NCBI RefSeq assembly: GCF_017873965.1
Contig: NZ_JAGGKT010000012.1
Location: 62,001-126,000 of the forward strand
Direction: 5' to 3'
DNA: 64,000 nt
Source of the DNA: Ammoniphilus resinae
GTDB taxonomy: Bacteria > Bacillota > Bacilli > Aneurinibacillales > RAOX-1
Shown: positions 26,474-36,611 of the stretch, piece by piece
How positions within the stretch are numbered: position 1 is the first letter of the stretch
How the letters are laid out: each line of letters starts with the position of its first letter
Notes under the pieces: model-generated
The model's database searches: none
What the model was told of the DNA's origin: nothing
What the model saw: the letters and a program-made list of their open reading frames with translations, nothing else
Program-made: the position numbers and the translations under genes

Positions 26474-26893
26474 GTGAACAGCGAATTCACCATTGCAGTA
26501 CACAGTTTAGTATTCTTAGCTTATCTGCCTGAGCATATGGCCAGCAGTGATGTGATTGCCAAGAATGTTTCTACAAATCCAGCAAGAATCAGAAAAGTGA
26601 TGAGTTGCTTGCGTAAAGGCGGCTTTGTAAAGACCAAAGAGGGCATTGGTGGCGGCTATATCCTGAACGGTGACCCACAGGAAATCACCTTAGCCCAAAT
26701 TTACCGTACCGTAGCGTGTGGAACGATTAAACCACACTGGTGTACAGGGGATCCAGAACAGAATTGTATGATCTCATCGAATCTTCAGTCTGTCATGGAT
26801 GATATTTTTAATGAAGCGGATTTGTATTTTGAACAATATTTAAACCGAATTACTCTAAGCTTCGTGTTGGAAAGGATAAAACAGAATAAATAA
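26474..26893 (+). CDS. Rrf2 family transcriptional regulator
   Basis: 139 residues. Winged HTH (SSDVIAKNVSTNPARIRKVMSCLRKGGFVKTKEGIGGGYIL), the Rrf2 signature, followed by the C-terminal helix. Cysteines are at MSCLRK, VACGTI, HWCTG and QNCMI, but not in the C-x2-x-C spacing of an Fe-S ligand set. It is more like the disulfide-sensing YwnA/HypR group, which answers to oxidative or electrophile stress. The GTG start lies 10 nt after GAGGAGGAA. The promoter contains a dyad over the -10 box, so it is probably autoregulated. Thioredoxin and NamA genes nearby suit a thiol-stress role. Confidence 0.85.
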   Translation: MNSEFTIAVHSLVFLAYLPEHMASSDVIAKNVSTNPARIRKVMSCLRKGGFVKTKEGIGGGYILNGDPQEITLAQIYRTVACGTIKPHWCTGDPEQNCMISSNLQSVMDDIFNEADLYFEQYLNRITLSFVLERIKQNK

Positions 26894-26993
26894 ATTCTGT
26901 TTTATTTCTCTATAATGTAATTTTTTTTATTACAGATATTTTCTAGGTGAACTTTAACATTTTTTGTAACATTATGTGCCGAGGTGAATGATA

Positions 26994-27389
26994 ATGACAG
27001 GAAATAAGCAACACTTCGCAATCGGAGACTGGATTAAAGGAAAATCAAAAAATGGAGAGTTAATCCGCGGTTTTGTAGAAGCTTCAGATTATATAGAGGG
27101 TTGGGTAAAGATAAAGGTCGTTACCTGCGATAATGAAGAGACCGTAGGTAGAACAGTACAAACCTTAACGAAATGGGTTGAGAAATTGCCTGAATCAACA
27201 CGGAATGAGGAACAAATACTGCAAATGGTTGACTTGGCTTTGCTAACCCGCGACGAATCATGGTTTTTAGAGCTCTCTTTCGAATTAAATCAATTGAGAC
27301 AGGGTAGAAGTGATAATCGTAAAAAATACAAATTAAGTCCGATCCTGAAAAATCGATGGAGAAGATTAGAGATTAGTGAAGAATTCTAA
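26994..27389 (+). CDS. IDEAL-domain small protein
   Basis: 131 residues. The N-terminal 70 residues form a small beta-rich unit (FAIGDWIKGKSKNGELIRGFVE, WVKIKVV). Residues 75-100 (EQILQMVDLALLTRDESWF, then LELSFELNQL) match the IDEAL domain, a short helical adaptor found in Bacillales proteins of unknown function. The ATG at 26994 is preferred because GAGGTGA ends 6 nt before it; ATG 26988 has no room for a ribosome site. It lies 24 bp before trxA and may be co-transcribed. Confidence 0.7.
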   Translation: MTGNKQHFAIGDWIKGKSKNGELIRGFVEASDYIEGWVKIKVVTCDNEETVGRTVQTLTKWVEKLPESTRNEEQILQMVDLALLTRDESWFLELSFELNQLRQGRSDNRKKYKLSPILKNRWRRLEISEEF

Positions 27390-27413
27390 AACGAACTAAT
27401 GGAGGAATCAAGA

Positions 27414-27728
27414 ATGGCTATTCTAGAAGTAAACGATCGTACATTTCAAACGGAAATATATTCTGGTACGGTATTAGTTGACTTTTGGGCTCATTGGTGT
27501 GGACCTTGCAAAATGATCGCCCCTGTATTGGAGGAAATCGATCAAGAAATGGGAGATCAGATCAAGATTGCAAAATTAAATGTCGATGAAAATCCGGAAA
27601 CCACAGCACAATTTGGAGTCATGAGCATTCCTACTTTGTTATTAATAAAAGAGGGAGAAGTAGTCGAAAAAATAGTGGGGTTCCAACCTAAGGAACTATT
27701 GTTAAACACTATTAACCGCCACTTGTAG
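27414..27728 (+). CDS. trxA: Thioredoxin
   Basis: 104 residues, a complete single-domain thioredoxin with the redox motif WCGPCK (about residues 28-33), the buried Asp in VDFW, and cis-Pro in SIPTLLL. It is a general cytosolic dithiol reductant. ATG 27414 follows GGAGGA by 7 nt. It is probably a paralogue, since the housekeeping trxA in Bacillales lies beside uvrC. Downstream is mnmA, whose thiolation chemistry depends on persulfide transfer. Confidence 0.92.
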   Translation: MAILEVNDRTFQTEIYSGTVLVDFWAHWCGPCKMIAPVLEEIDQEMGDQIKIAKLNVDENPETTAQFGVMSIPTLLLIKEGEVVEKIVGFQPKELLLNTINRHL

Positions 27729-27757
27729 GATAGGATCTATTTATGCATTAATTGTAA

Positions 27758-28928
<1,171 letters not shown>

Positions 28929-28930
<2 letters not shown>

Positions 28931-28955
28931 GGGCGGGCAACTGCCCTTTCTTTAT
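28929..28955 (+). terminator. Terminator of mnmA
   Basis: AAGGGC (28929-28934) pairs with GCCCTT (28943-28948), then a T-rich run. Confidence 0.7.
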
Positions 28956-29061
28956 AGTAAGCGAATGTTGGACTTCTCATAAATTTGGTCCTATTTGCAC
29001 AATGATACATAAGTAATTCTAATGTATCTTTACTTTATAAAAATCAGAGGTGTTTAATTTG

Positions 29062-30084
29062 ATGAGTCTGTTATTTTCTCCTTTTTCCATAAAAGGTCTA
29101 CAATTGCAAAATCGAGTTGTAATGGCTCCTATGTGTCAGTATTCAGTAGAAGCGATGGACGGGACTCCGAATGAATGGCACTATGTGCATTATATGAGCC
29201 GCGCTGTTGGTGGAGTAGGATTAATGATCATGGAAATGACGGATGTGGAACCAGATGGTCGAATTACGAATCATGATCTTGGGTTATGGTCAGATGAACA
29301 GATTCCTGCCTTTGCCAAGATTATTAACGGAGTTCACCAGTACGGTACAAAAATTGGGATCCAAATCGCTCATGCGGGCCGCAAGGCAGAGGATGCAGAG
29401 ACACCTGTTGCACCCTCAGCCATTCGATTCCCTTCGGATGGGTATAAGGAGCCTCGTGAATTGTCAACCGACGAAGTGAAAGATATGATTCAACTTTTTG
29501 CGGATGCCGCAGGCCGTGCCGTGAAAGCTGGGGTAGATTTGATTGAGATCCATGGTGCACACGGGTATCTGATTCACCAATTCCAATCCCCACTAACTAA
29601 TCATAGGAAGGATACCTATGGACAGCACTTAGAAAAGTTCGGTGTAGAGGTGATCGAAGCCGTAAAGAAACAAATACCTTCCGATATGCCGCTTATCTTT
29701 AGGATATCCGCTGTGGAATATGCAGATGGTGGGTATGATTTGGATCATGCCATCCAGCTTTGCCACGCATACAAGGAAGCAGGAGTGGATTTGTTCCACG
29801 TAAGTTCTGGAGGAGAAGGGCAAGCGGGGCAAAGAAAACCAGGAAATTATCCAGGCTACCAAGTTCCGTTCGCTCGTGCCATTCGCGAGTCCCTTTCCAT
29901 CCCGGTCATTGCCGTTGGTAGGTTAGAGGATCCGGCTCTGGCAGAGTCTGTCGTTGCTAATGGAGATGCAGATCTGATCGCGATCGCTCGTGGATTATTG
30001 CGCGATCCTTACTGGGCCATCCACGCGGCACGTCAACTGGGGACTGAAGTGAAAGTACCTAAGCAATACATCCGAGCTTTTTGA
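29062..30084 (+). CDS. namA: NADPH dehydrogenase NamA (YqjM-type Old Yellow Enzyme)
   Basis: 340 residues. FMN-binding TIM barrel of the thermophilic-like OYE class: Cys of MAPMCQYS (YqjM Cys26 that tunes FMN), the ligand pair H-x-x-H/GR in IQIAHAGRKAE, HGAHGYLIHQFQSPLTNHRKD, and FMN phosphate binding near VIAVGRLEDP. It reduces activated alkenes, quinones, nitro compounds and N-ethylmaleimide. ATG 29062 is chosen; TTG 29059 and GTG 29050 are alternatives after AGAGGTG. It is monocistronic with a strong terminator. The Rrf2 and thioredoxin genes nearby suit an electrophile-stress group. Confidence 0.92.
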   Translation: MSLLFSPFSIKGLQLQNRVVMAPMCQYSVEAMDGTPNEWHYVHYMSRAVGGVGLMIMEMTDVEPDGRITNHDLGLWSDEQIPAFAKIINGVHQYGTKIGIQIAHAGRKAEDAETPVAPSAIRFPSDGYKEPRELSTDEVKDMIQLFADAAGRAVKAGVDLIEIHGAHGYLIHQFQSPLTNHRKDTYGQHLEKFGVEVIEAVKKQIPSDMPLIFRISAVEYADGGYDLDHAIQLCHAYKEAGVDLFHVSSGGEGQAGQRKPGNYPGYQVPFARAIRESLSIPVIAVGRLEDPALAESVVANGDADLIAIARGLLRDPYWAIHAARQLGTEVKVPKQYIRAF

Positions 30085-30112
30085 TACAATATGGGGTAGC
30101 CGTCAAAATATA

Positions 30113-30145
30113 GCACTTTCCTAATGAAGGAAAGTGCCTTTTTTT
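30113..30145 (+). terminator. Terminator of namA
   Basis: GCACTTTCCT (30113-30122) and AGGAAAGTGC (30128-30137) form a perfect 10-bp stem, then T7. Confidence 0.9.
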
Positions 30146-30239
30146 ATATCGTATCAATGAATAGCATCCCAAGCCGACATTGAAAGAATTTGCAGGGGTC
30201 TAAATTGAGATATTAAACGAAAGGGAAAGATACTTCATT

Positions 30240-30570
30240 TAACCTGTAAAATCCTCACTCGTGAAATAGGTGATTTGGAACTATAATACGTCACCTTACC
30301 ATTGTTAAAAGAATATCTAGCTAAACAGTCTGAACGTAAGAGAACAACCCAAATCATAGGCTGTCGATCCCGACCCTCCGTAACTCTGTGAAATTGATTG
30401 AACCCGGTGGAAGGATTCCTGTCAATGTTTATGCTTGCCAGCTACTCGATAACGGAGCACCATTAGATTTCATTCAGGGGATGTTGGGGCATGAAAAAGC
30501 CTCAACAACTCAAATTTATGCTCAATTACGGGGAGAGCGTCAAAGAGAGCTATATAAACGATTTTTCTAG
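30240..30570 (+). pseudogene. Remnant of a tyrosine recombinase (XerC/D-like)
   Basis: The last 45 codons are the C-terminal catalytic part: YACQLLDNGAPLDFIQGMLGH, then EKASTTQIYAQLRGERQREL, with the conserved LGH His and the nucleophile Tyr in TTQIY. The expected R-H-T just before YACQLL has been replaced by unrelated sequence, and upstream pieces are out of frame. It is inactive as a recombinase. It is ended by a perfect AGGAGCC/GGCTCCT hairpin. Confidence 0.75.
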
Positions 30571-30588
30571 GAGCCTAAAGGCTCCTTT
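30569..30588 (+). terminator. Terminator after the recombinase remnant
   Basis: AGGAGCC (30569-30575) pairs with GGCTCCT (30580-30586), followed by TTT. Confidence 0.6.
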
Positions 30589-30665
30589 ACTGTGCTAAGG
30601 GACAGTTATCTTGGTTAACATTGGACAAAATAATAAATGAAAATTACTGGAAAGGACATTGTGTT

Positions 30666-31130
30666 ATGTCAGTTGAGCGCACTATTTTGATTGTGGCATG
30701 GATTTTAATAATTCTTGCCCTTTTATTGTTGGTTCCAAGGAAAAAATTCCGCGAAGCACAATTAGCATTTCTAATTAAACAGATGATTACTTGGTCAGGA
30801 GCTATGTTTGTGGTTGAGAAGGGGTGGATTCAATTTCCTGTACGTGAAATTTCCTCATATGGTTCGAGTTTTACTTATGATTTTTTTGTACACCCCGCTC
30901 TTTGTGCAATTTTTATTGCTCATTACCCTGAAAAAAGAAGCATTCTTAATAAATTAGGGTACTACGCCCTGTTCTGCTCTGGAATGACATTAATAGAGGT
31001 AATGGTTGAAAAGAATACCAACTTAATCAAGTACACAGGTTGGACTTGGTATTGGACTTGGATTGGTTTATTCATTACTTTCGTCATATCACGTTTGTAT
31101 GTCCGTTGGTACTGTAAGTTAATCCACTAA
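30666..31130 (+). CDS. CBO0543-family membrane protein
   Basis: 154 residues from the ATG at 30666 (AAAGGA upstream). Four or five hydrophobic segments are visible: ILIVAWILIILALLLLV near the N-terminus, the region YDFFVHPALCAIFIAHYPEK, YYALFCSGMTLIEVMVEK, and WTWYWTWIGLFITFVIS. The motifs FVHPALCAIF and GWTWYWTW are typical of a Firmicute family of unknown function (CBO0543). An in-frame ATG at 30621 exists but lacks a ribosome site. No operon partner. Confidence 0.7.
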   Translation: MSVERTILIVAWILIILALLLLVPRKKFREAQLAFLIKQMITWSGAMFVVEKGWIQFPVREISSYGSSFTYDFFVHPALCAIFIAHYPEKRSILNKLGYYALFCSGMTLIEVMVEKNTNLIKYTGWTWYWTWIGLFITFVISRLYVRWYCKLIH

Positions 31131-31203
31131 TGAGGAATACAATAAGTCTAAATTTCTGCGGTTATATAAGTAACTGAGATCAAGAGTTGAATAGACGAAA
31201 GAT

Positions 31204-31230
31204 GGGCTTTAATTCGAAGGAAGCCCTTTA
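31204..31230 (+). terminator. Terminator-like hairpin
   Basis: GGGCTT (31204-31209) pairs with AAGCCC (31221-31226) then TTTA. It is followed by a second hairpin ATTGTGCTA/TAGCGCAAT; similar tails follow other terminators in this region. The rest of 31131-31446 holds no supported gene. Confidence 0.5.
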
Positions 31231-31446
31231 TTGTGCTATTGGGTAGCGCAATATATTTATTGGATAGGAGAGTGGCAATTATTGAGAAAAGGCGCTCTCC
31301 GTACTCAAGAAAAACGCCAGATTGTTGAATAATTCTATAATTATTTATGAAACGGTTCACTGCTAGTTTAAGGGTAAAGCAAAATATTTCTTAGAAAGGG
31401 GATCTAGACAAAAGGAATAGTTAATCTGGATTGCCAAATAAGGCTT

Positions 31447-32418
31447 TCAAGTATAAGAATAGAAAGAACTGTTTGCCAAGGGTATCCGGCCACTTAGGAG
31501 TGCACCACCGTCTGAATGGTTAGCTGCGGCAAGGTCACCTCCGTGTTGCGTAATGATTCTCTTTGATATCGTCATTCCCAGCCCCACTCCGCCAGTTAAA
31601 CGATTTCTCGATGCTTCACCACGATATAATGTTTCAAAAACTCGTTTAAGCTCATCTGAAGAGAAACCCTCACCTGTATCTTTAATGGTAAAGGTCACAT
31701 TGTTGCCATTCTTATAGCATTCTACAAAAATCTCCCCATGGCAGGGTGTATGTCTGATTGCATTATCCAATAAGTTGTTCATGGCTCGCTCCAATAAGTG
31801 CGAATCACCAATGACTACACAGTCCTCACCAAGTTGGTACACAATGATCGATATATGCTTCTGATGAGCTAGCAGACTAACACTGTCAATTGACTTCTGT
31901 ATAACAATTGAAAGGTCTACCGTATTTTCTTTGAATTCCATCTCAAATAATTCTGTCTTTGTAAATGTGAAAAGGTCCTCTACAAGTCGGTCCAATTGTG
32001 CAGACTTTTCCTTACAAACCTGCAGATACTTTATTTGTTTTTCAGGTGAATCAGCAATACCTTGCTCTAAACCTTCCAAATAGCCCCGTAAGGCAAATAA
32101 TGGTGTCCGTAAATCATGCACAACTGCAGCAATCACAAATCTTCGTCGATCTTCCAATTCTACCTGTTTCTGAAAAGATTTTTTTAAACTATCCACCATC
32201 GCATGAAAACCGTCATGGACTTCAGCGATTTCTGAAATTTTTGAGGAAGGTAACTGGATATCCAAATCTCCTTCTGCAATCTGCCTAACACTTGCGCTCA
32301 TTTTCTCCAAAGGAATGAGAATATATCTTCGAATTGCATGGGCTACAATCAAAAAGGCCAAGAGTAGACCAGTAATTAATTTAATTTTAGGAAGCTTCCT
32401 TTCTTTACCTTTTATCAT
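31447..32418 (-). CDS. Sensor histidine kinase, probably N-terminally truncated
   Basis: 323 residues. One membrane segment near the N-terminus, HAMP (about 30-85, IPLEKMSASVRQIAEGDLDI), HisKA with the phospho-His in VVHDLRTPL, and HATPase_c with N box NNLLDNAIRH, G1 DTGEGF and G2 GGVGLGMTISK. Normal members have two membrane helices and an outer sensor loop, which are missing, and no response regulator is adjacent, although the pair is usually encoded together. It is either a cytosolic-side remnant or a kinase whose partner was lost. The catalytic core itself looks intact. Confidence 0.8.
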   Translation of the reverse strand: MIKGKERKLPKIKLITGLLLAFLIVAHAIRRYILIPLEKMSASVRQIAEGDLDIQLPSSKISEIAEVHDGFHAMVDSLKKSFQKQVELEDRRRFVIAAVVHDLRTPLFALRGYLEGLEQGIADSPEKQIKYLQVCKEKSAQLDRLVEDLFTFTKTELFEMEFKENTVDLSIVIQKSIDSVSLLAHQKHISIIVYQLGEDCVVIGDSHLLERAMNNLLDNAIRHTPCHGEIFVECYKNGNNVTFTIKDTGEGFSSDELKRVFETLYRGEASRNRLTGGVGLGMTISKRIITQHGGDLAAANHSDGGALLSGRIPLANSSFYSYT

Positions 32419-32460
32419 TCATACCATTTTTTCTTGTACGGGAAATGACCAGGAGGATGG

Positions 32461-32724
32461 ATGAGCTTTGGTTATTCATCCTATCCTTCAATCTTATGGG
32501 CAGGGATTGCAATCGTGCTGCTTGTTGGCGGCACGATTGGAATGATGCATAGAAATCTAAAAAGGATTATTCTTTCAAAGTACCCTGAGAAATTACCTTT
32601 TTTTATTGATCATGGCTGCTGTCTTGATTATGACGAATCGCAGTTTATTTTCCTAGGTATCAATGGAGGAAGAGAAAATGAAAAAAATCATTCGAATAGC
32701 CATTGTAATTATCCCAATAATTGA
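32461..32724 (+). CDS. Small hypothetical membrane protein
   Basis: 87 residues after a good AGGAGG site. One hydrophobic segment (ILWAGIAIVLLVGGTIGM) is followed by a basic patch and a polar tail ending in a low-quality Asn/His-rich end. I do not recognise it. It may be a decayed 5' piece of a larger membrane gene, since the neighbourhood is full of broken genes. Confidence 0.35.
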   Translation: MSFGYSSYPSILWAGIAIVLLVGGTIGMMHRNLKRIILSKYPEKLPFFIDHGCCLDYDESQFIFLGINGGRENEKNHSNSHCNYPNN

Positions 32725-32756
32725 TTATAAAAAAATCATATTTAAATTGAATCATT

Positions 32757-32967
32757 CTAGTTCAAAGCTTAGGTCTAGGACGGATGAAATCTCAAACTCC
32801 ACTTTTTGAAGCTGCTTATCGGCAAGATCGTATTCTTCGAGGAGTTGCTGTAAATGGAGTTTGTATGCATTGAGAGCCTGCTTTGGACCGACACTTCTTT
32901 TAGCTAAGTCAATGAGAAGTTGAGCTTTCCGTATACCTGCGTGCCTCTTAACATATTTTTTCCACCC
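32757..32967 (-). pseudogene. Fragment resembling an IS110-family transposase
   Basis: About 70 codons on the minus strand: KYVKRHAGIRKAQLLIDLA, then KRSVGPKQALNAYKLHLQQL and LEEYDLADKQLQKVE, ending at a stop at 32757. The pattern resembles the helical linker of IS110-type DEDD transposases. Neither catalytic domain is present. Confidence 0.4.
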
Positions 32968-33175
32968 TTCGATTATTGGGGGAATACAGATTTAACTTTT
33001 TGGCTATTTATTCCGGTGATTTTACATTGTTCCAATGTTATTTACTCCAACATGAAAAACGCACACTAAGACATATATTATGGACGCTAAAAAGACGATT
33101 CTCCTTCCCTAAGGTAGGAAGAACCTTCTTTGTTGTCTATTTAGCTATAGATTCCCGTAGGGAAATTAATAATAA

Positions 33176-34482
33176 TTATTTGTACTCCACATAGGAACGA
33201 ACGCAATTCCGTCCATCTTGTTTCGCCTGATACAATGCTTTATCTGCTGATGCAACCAAGTTTAAAGATGGGGTATATTTTGTCGGCACCATCGTTGCTG
33301 TTCCTAAACTAATTGTAGCCCACTGATAGATTTTCGAACCGGCTTGAGGAATCTCTAATCTCTCGATGGCTTCCCGAATTTTTTCTGCTACTCTCCTGGC
33401 ACCTTCTTCATGTGTTTCTGGTAGAATGACACTGAATTCTTCCCCCCATATCGGAAAATGCGGTCTCCTGGTCTTCTTAATACATTTCAAATGGTTGTGG
33501 CCACTTGCTTTAAACATTCATCTCCACCTTGATGGCCGTAGGTATCATTAAAGGCTTTGAAATAATCAATATCCAACATGATCAGCGACAAAGGGATGGA
33601 GTTTCGAATTGATCGCTGCCATTCTATTTCTAGATATTCATCAAACAAACGAACGGCGATTGGCCACCCCAGTCAATCCGTCAGTGGAGGAAAGGTGTTG
33701 TAAAAGTTCGTTAGCCACCTTAAGCTTTTGTTCAGTCAGTTTCCTTTCGGAAATATCTTCAATGATAACCTGGAAAGCAGGCTTATCCATATACTCAATG
33801 GGGTAGCAATTACATCTACATCAATTACCTATCCATCCGAGAAAACATATTTTTCTTCCAATAAACCTACAGGCTTATTGATTTCCAACTGTTGAATTCT
33901 GTCCCTGACGATTTCATGATAATCAGGATGAACATATTCCAAAATGTGCCGACCAATTAGATCCTCTGGGGATGAGAACCTAAGCAGACGAACACTCGCT
34001 GGATTAGCGTAGACGATTTTATCTGCCTGATGAACGATGATTGCATTGGGGGAAGACTCAATCAACGCACGATAACGTTCTTCACTATTCTGTACTGAAT
34101 GCATATGGTATTGGACCAATTCAGCCATTTGGTTAAACGTCCCACAGAGTTCCTGAAGCTCAATAGAAAAATGAGCATAAGAAGACGGTTCGATGCGGTA
34201 TTCATATTTTTCTTTTCCCATTTGACGTGCACCCTTCAGCACTTCTTTAATCGGAATTTCAATCTGTTTGGAGAGTAACAACGTACACACTAAACCTATG
34301 ATCAGAACGAGCAATAGGGCTACCGTTAACACCATCATCAATTGGTAGAAAGGAGAGAAGATGTCATCCCTCGCAAATTCCCCAATGATAAGCCATTTAT
34401 GGCCATTGACCCACCTATAATCACCAAAAACAGTTTCGCCCCTGTAATCTGGATAACTTTGAGTGACTTGTTTCCCCTGCAT
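33176..34482 (-). pseudogene. Broken membrane diguanylate cyclase (dCache-HAMP-PAS-GGDEF)
   Basis: Reading leftward from 34482: the end of an outer sensor domain (DYRWVNGHKWLIIGEFARDD), a membrane helix, HAMP, and a PAS domain (IESSPNAIIVHQADKIVYANP) with a stop at 33829. After frame changes comes a GGDEF domain. Its last part is open at 33176-33517 (EEFSVILPETHEEGARRVAEKI ... ADKALYQAKQDGRN). The frame breaks exactly inside the GGEEF active-site loop (expected R-Y-G-G-E-E-F, here FPIWGEEF). At least three lesions are needed. The N-terminus is also missing. The ancestor would have made cyclic di-GMP. Confidence 0.8.
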
Positions 34483-34825
34483 AGCTAGGCGGAAAAATCC
34501 AAAGTGTCTAGAGCAATCTCTATTTCGCTAAACTGGCAGTTATCCTCAATAAATGCTGCTTATGATGGGACATAAAATTGGTATTATTTGATACATGTCG
34601 GAATTAATTTCATGCAGGTCATCATGAAACCATGAATTACAGTGATTAGGCTTAGTTTAGGAATAATTTCTGTCTGTGCAGCCACTTTTATTGAAGGATT
34701 TTACGGCCTCCGTGGGACTTGAAGAATAATTCGATGATAAATTGTATTATTATGTTTACATTATTTTTAAAATTATTATACTATTAGTATTGTTTGGTCA
34801 CTATCTTGCAAAGAGGTATTTATAA
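34483..34825. other. AT-rich intergenic region
   Basis: No supported gene. Very AT-rich sequence at 34730-34810 probably holds the promoter of the following kinase, but I cannot pick out one clear pair of boxes. Confidence 0.4.
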
Positions 34826-36424
34826 ATGATTCGCGAACTATTCATCAATATCACCATTCTTGTTTGTGCGTATTTTGTTATCCATCAACTTTTTAAGGAT
34901 ATAAACCTCTCGATTTATTCCAGCATAAAGGAACGTATCTATTATGGTATTGCAAACGGTATTGTAGGTCTGTTATTACTATTATTTCATTTTCCCATTT
35001 CTACAGGGATCTACATAGATTTACGTTATTTACCCATTGTGTTTGCAGCCTTATATGGTGGTTGGGCTTCTGCGTTAATCGCTACTATTATCGTGTATTC
35101 CGGAAGATTGCTGATATATGATGAATTTCATATACAATTATTACTTGTTCAGTTGACCCTTTTTGTTACTGCTGGATTTTGTGCTTTTATTGCAATATTT
35201 AAACTTAGAAATTGGATTAAGATGTTGTTGATGTTAACAGCAGTAAGCATAACAAATCTCTATATTGCTTATGTCATCACTATTCAGGACAAGTCCGTCA
35301 ACATTTTATCTCTGTATAGAGATTATATCCTAGCTATTTGGATAGGCGGGGGAATAGGCTTTTATCTAATATCATATCTTCGTCGAGTAAGCTTATTTGA
35401 ATCAAAGTATCGTATGATTGCAGAAAACACTTCCGATTTCATACTTGTCCTAAATGAACAAATGAGGGTTACTTATTGTTCACCATCCTGCGAAAAGTAC
35501 TTGGGATATAGGTTAAATGACCTAAATGGTGAGGGCCAACTAATCAAAACGGTTCATCCGGATAACCAAATAATGGTGGTTGACGCATTGGAAAGAAAAC
35601 AAGCTGCCAAAGTCCAATGTCGAGTTCGGAACAAAATAGGAGATTGGGTATATTTAGAGGCAAACATTATGCCGATATATAAAAGAAATTCTTCCATTGA
35701 AGGTTTAGTAATAATTAGCCGTGATATTTCAGAACGAAAACAGGAAGAGAAACTTTTGATCAAATCGGAAAAACTATCAATAGTGGGGGAACTTGCGTCA
35801 GGAGTTGCCCACGAAATAAGGAATCCATTAACCACGCTAAAAGGTTTCTTGCAGTTTATGAAGGCTGATTTCCCAGATCCCATGTATGCGGACCTCATGT
35901 ATTCGGAACTGGAGCGAATCGAGTTGATCACAAACGAGTTTCTTATGTTGGCCAAGCCTCATTTGGTGCATTTTCAACACAATGACCTGAAGTCGCTGCT
36001 AGAACAAGTTTTACCACTTATTAATTCTCAAGCTATTATGAATGATATTGAAATTATCACGAAAATCGAGCCTGATTTACCCCTATTGTTTTGTGAAGCA
36101 AATCAAATCAAACAAGTATTTATAAACTTGTTAAAAAACGCGATAGAGGCTATGCCGAACGGGGGCATAGTTAAAATTAGTATTTACCGTGAAAATTCTA
36201 ATGAAATAAATATCTCTATCACGGATCGAGGGGAAGGAATAGCGCCAGAAAGAATTCCTTATCTAGGTCAACCGTTCTATTCTCTAAAAGAAAAGGGCAC
36301 CGGTTTAGGATTAATGGTGTGTTCTAAAATTGTCAAGGAACATAGGGGAGAAATGGAATTTCATAGTGAGTTAGGAAAGGGGACTAGCGTCGATATCACT
36401 TTCCCATTAACTACAGCAGAGTGA
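34826..36424 (+). CDS. KinB-like sporulation sensor kinase (5TM-LYT / PAS / histidine kinase)
   Basis: 532 residues. Six membrane helices in the first 190 residues form a 5TMR-LYT sensor (GIYIDLRYLPIVFAALYGGW), followed by a PAS domain (YRMIAENTSDFILVLNEQM) with PAC tail, HisKA (GELASGVAHEIRNPLTTLKGFLQF) and HATPase_c (NLLKNAIEAMPNGG, DRGEGI, KGTGLGLMVCSKI). The HEIRNPLTTLKGFLQ block is the Spo0F-phosphorylating type found in KinA-KinE. No response regulator is adjacent, as expected for an orphan phosphorelay kinase. A kinase feeding the sporulation phosphorelay inside a sporulation-excised element is noteworthy. Confidence 0.82.
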   Translation: MIRELFINITILVCAYFVIHQLFKDINLSIYSSIKERIYYGIANGIVGLLLLLFHFPISTGIYIDLRYLPIVFAALYGGWASALIATIIVYSGRLLIYDEFHIQLLLVQLTLFVTAGFCAFIAIFKLRNWIKMLLMLTAVSITNLYIAYVITIQDKSVNILSLYRDYILAIWIGGGIGFYLISYLRRVSLFESKYRMIAENTSDFILVLNEQMRVTYCSPSCEKYLGYRLNDLNGEGQLIKTVHPDNQIMVVDALERKQAAKVQCRVRNKIGDWVYLEANIMPIYKRNSSIEGLVIISRDISERKQEEKLLIKSEKLSIVGELASGVAHEIRNPLTTLKGFLQFMKADFPDPMYADLMYSELERIELITNEFLMLAKPHLVHFQHNDLKSLLEQVLPLINSQAIMNDIEIITKIEPDLPLLFCEANQIKQVFINLLKNAIEAMPNGGIVKISIYRENSNEINISITDRGEGIAPERIPYLGQPFYSLKEKGTGLGLMVCSKIVKEHRGEMEFHSELGKGTSVDITFPLTTAE

Positions 36425-36555
36425 AGAAAAGGGCACCCGTTTACTCCTATTTAGTTATCTACAGCCTATACTCATTTCTAGTATCATTCAAAGGCTTCGT
36501 TATTGAAATAAATCAGGTCAAATAAAAAGTTGTTCTACGACGGTTAACGATAGTT

Positions 36556-36584
36556 AAGGAGCCACATGCTTAAGGCTCCTTTTG
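36556..36584. terminator. Bidirectional terminator between kinase and ger operon
   Basis: AAGGAGCC (36556-36563) pairs with GGCTCCTT (36574-36581); T run on the plus side. It lies between the convergent kinase and gerC-like genes. Confidence 0.6.
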
Positions 36585-36611
36585 GGCAGTTATGCGCAAT
36601 TTGTGACTATC

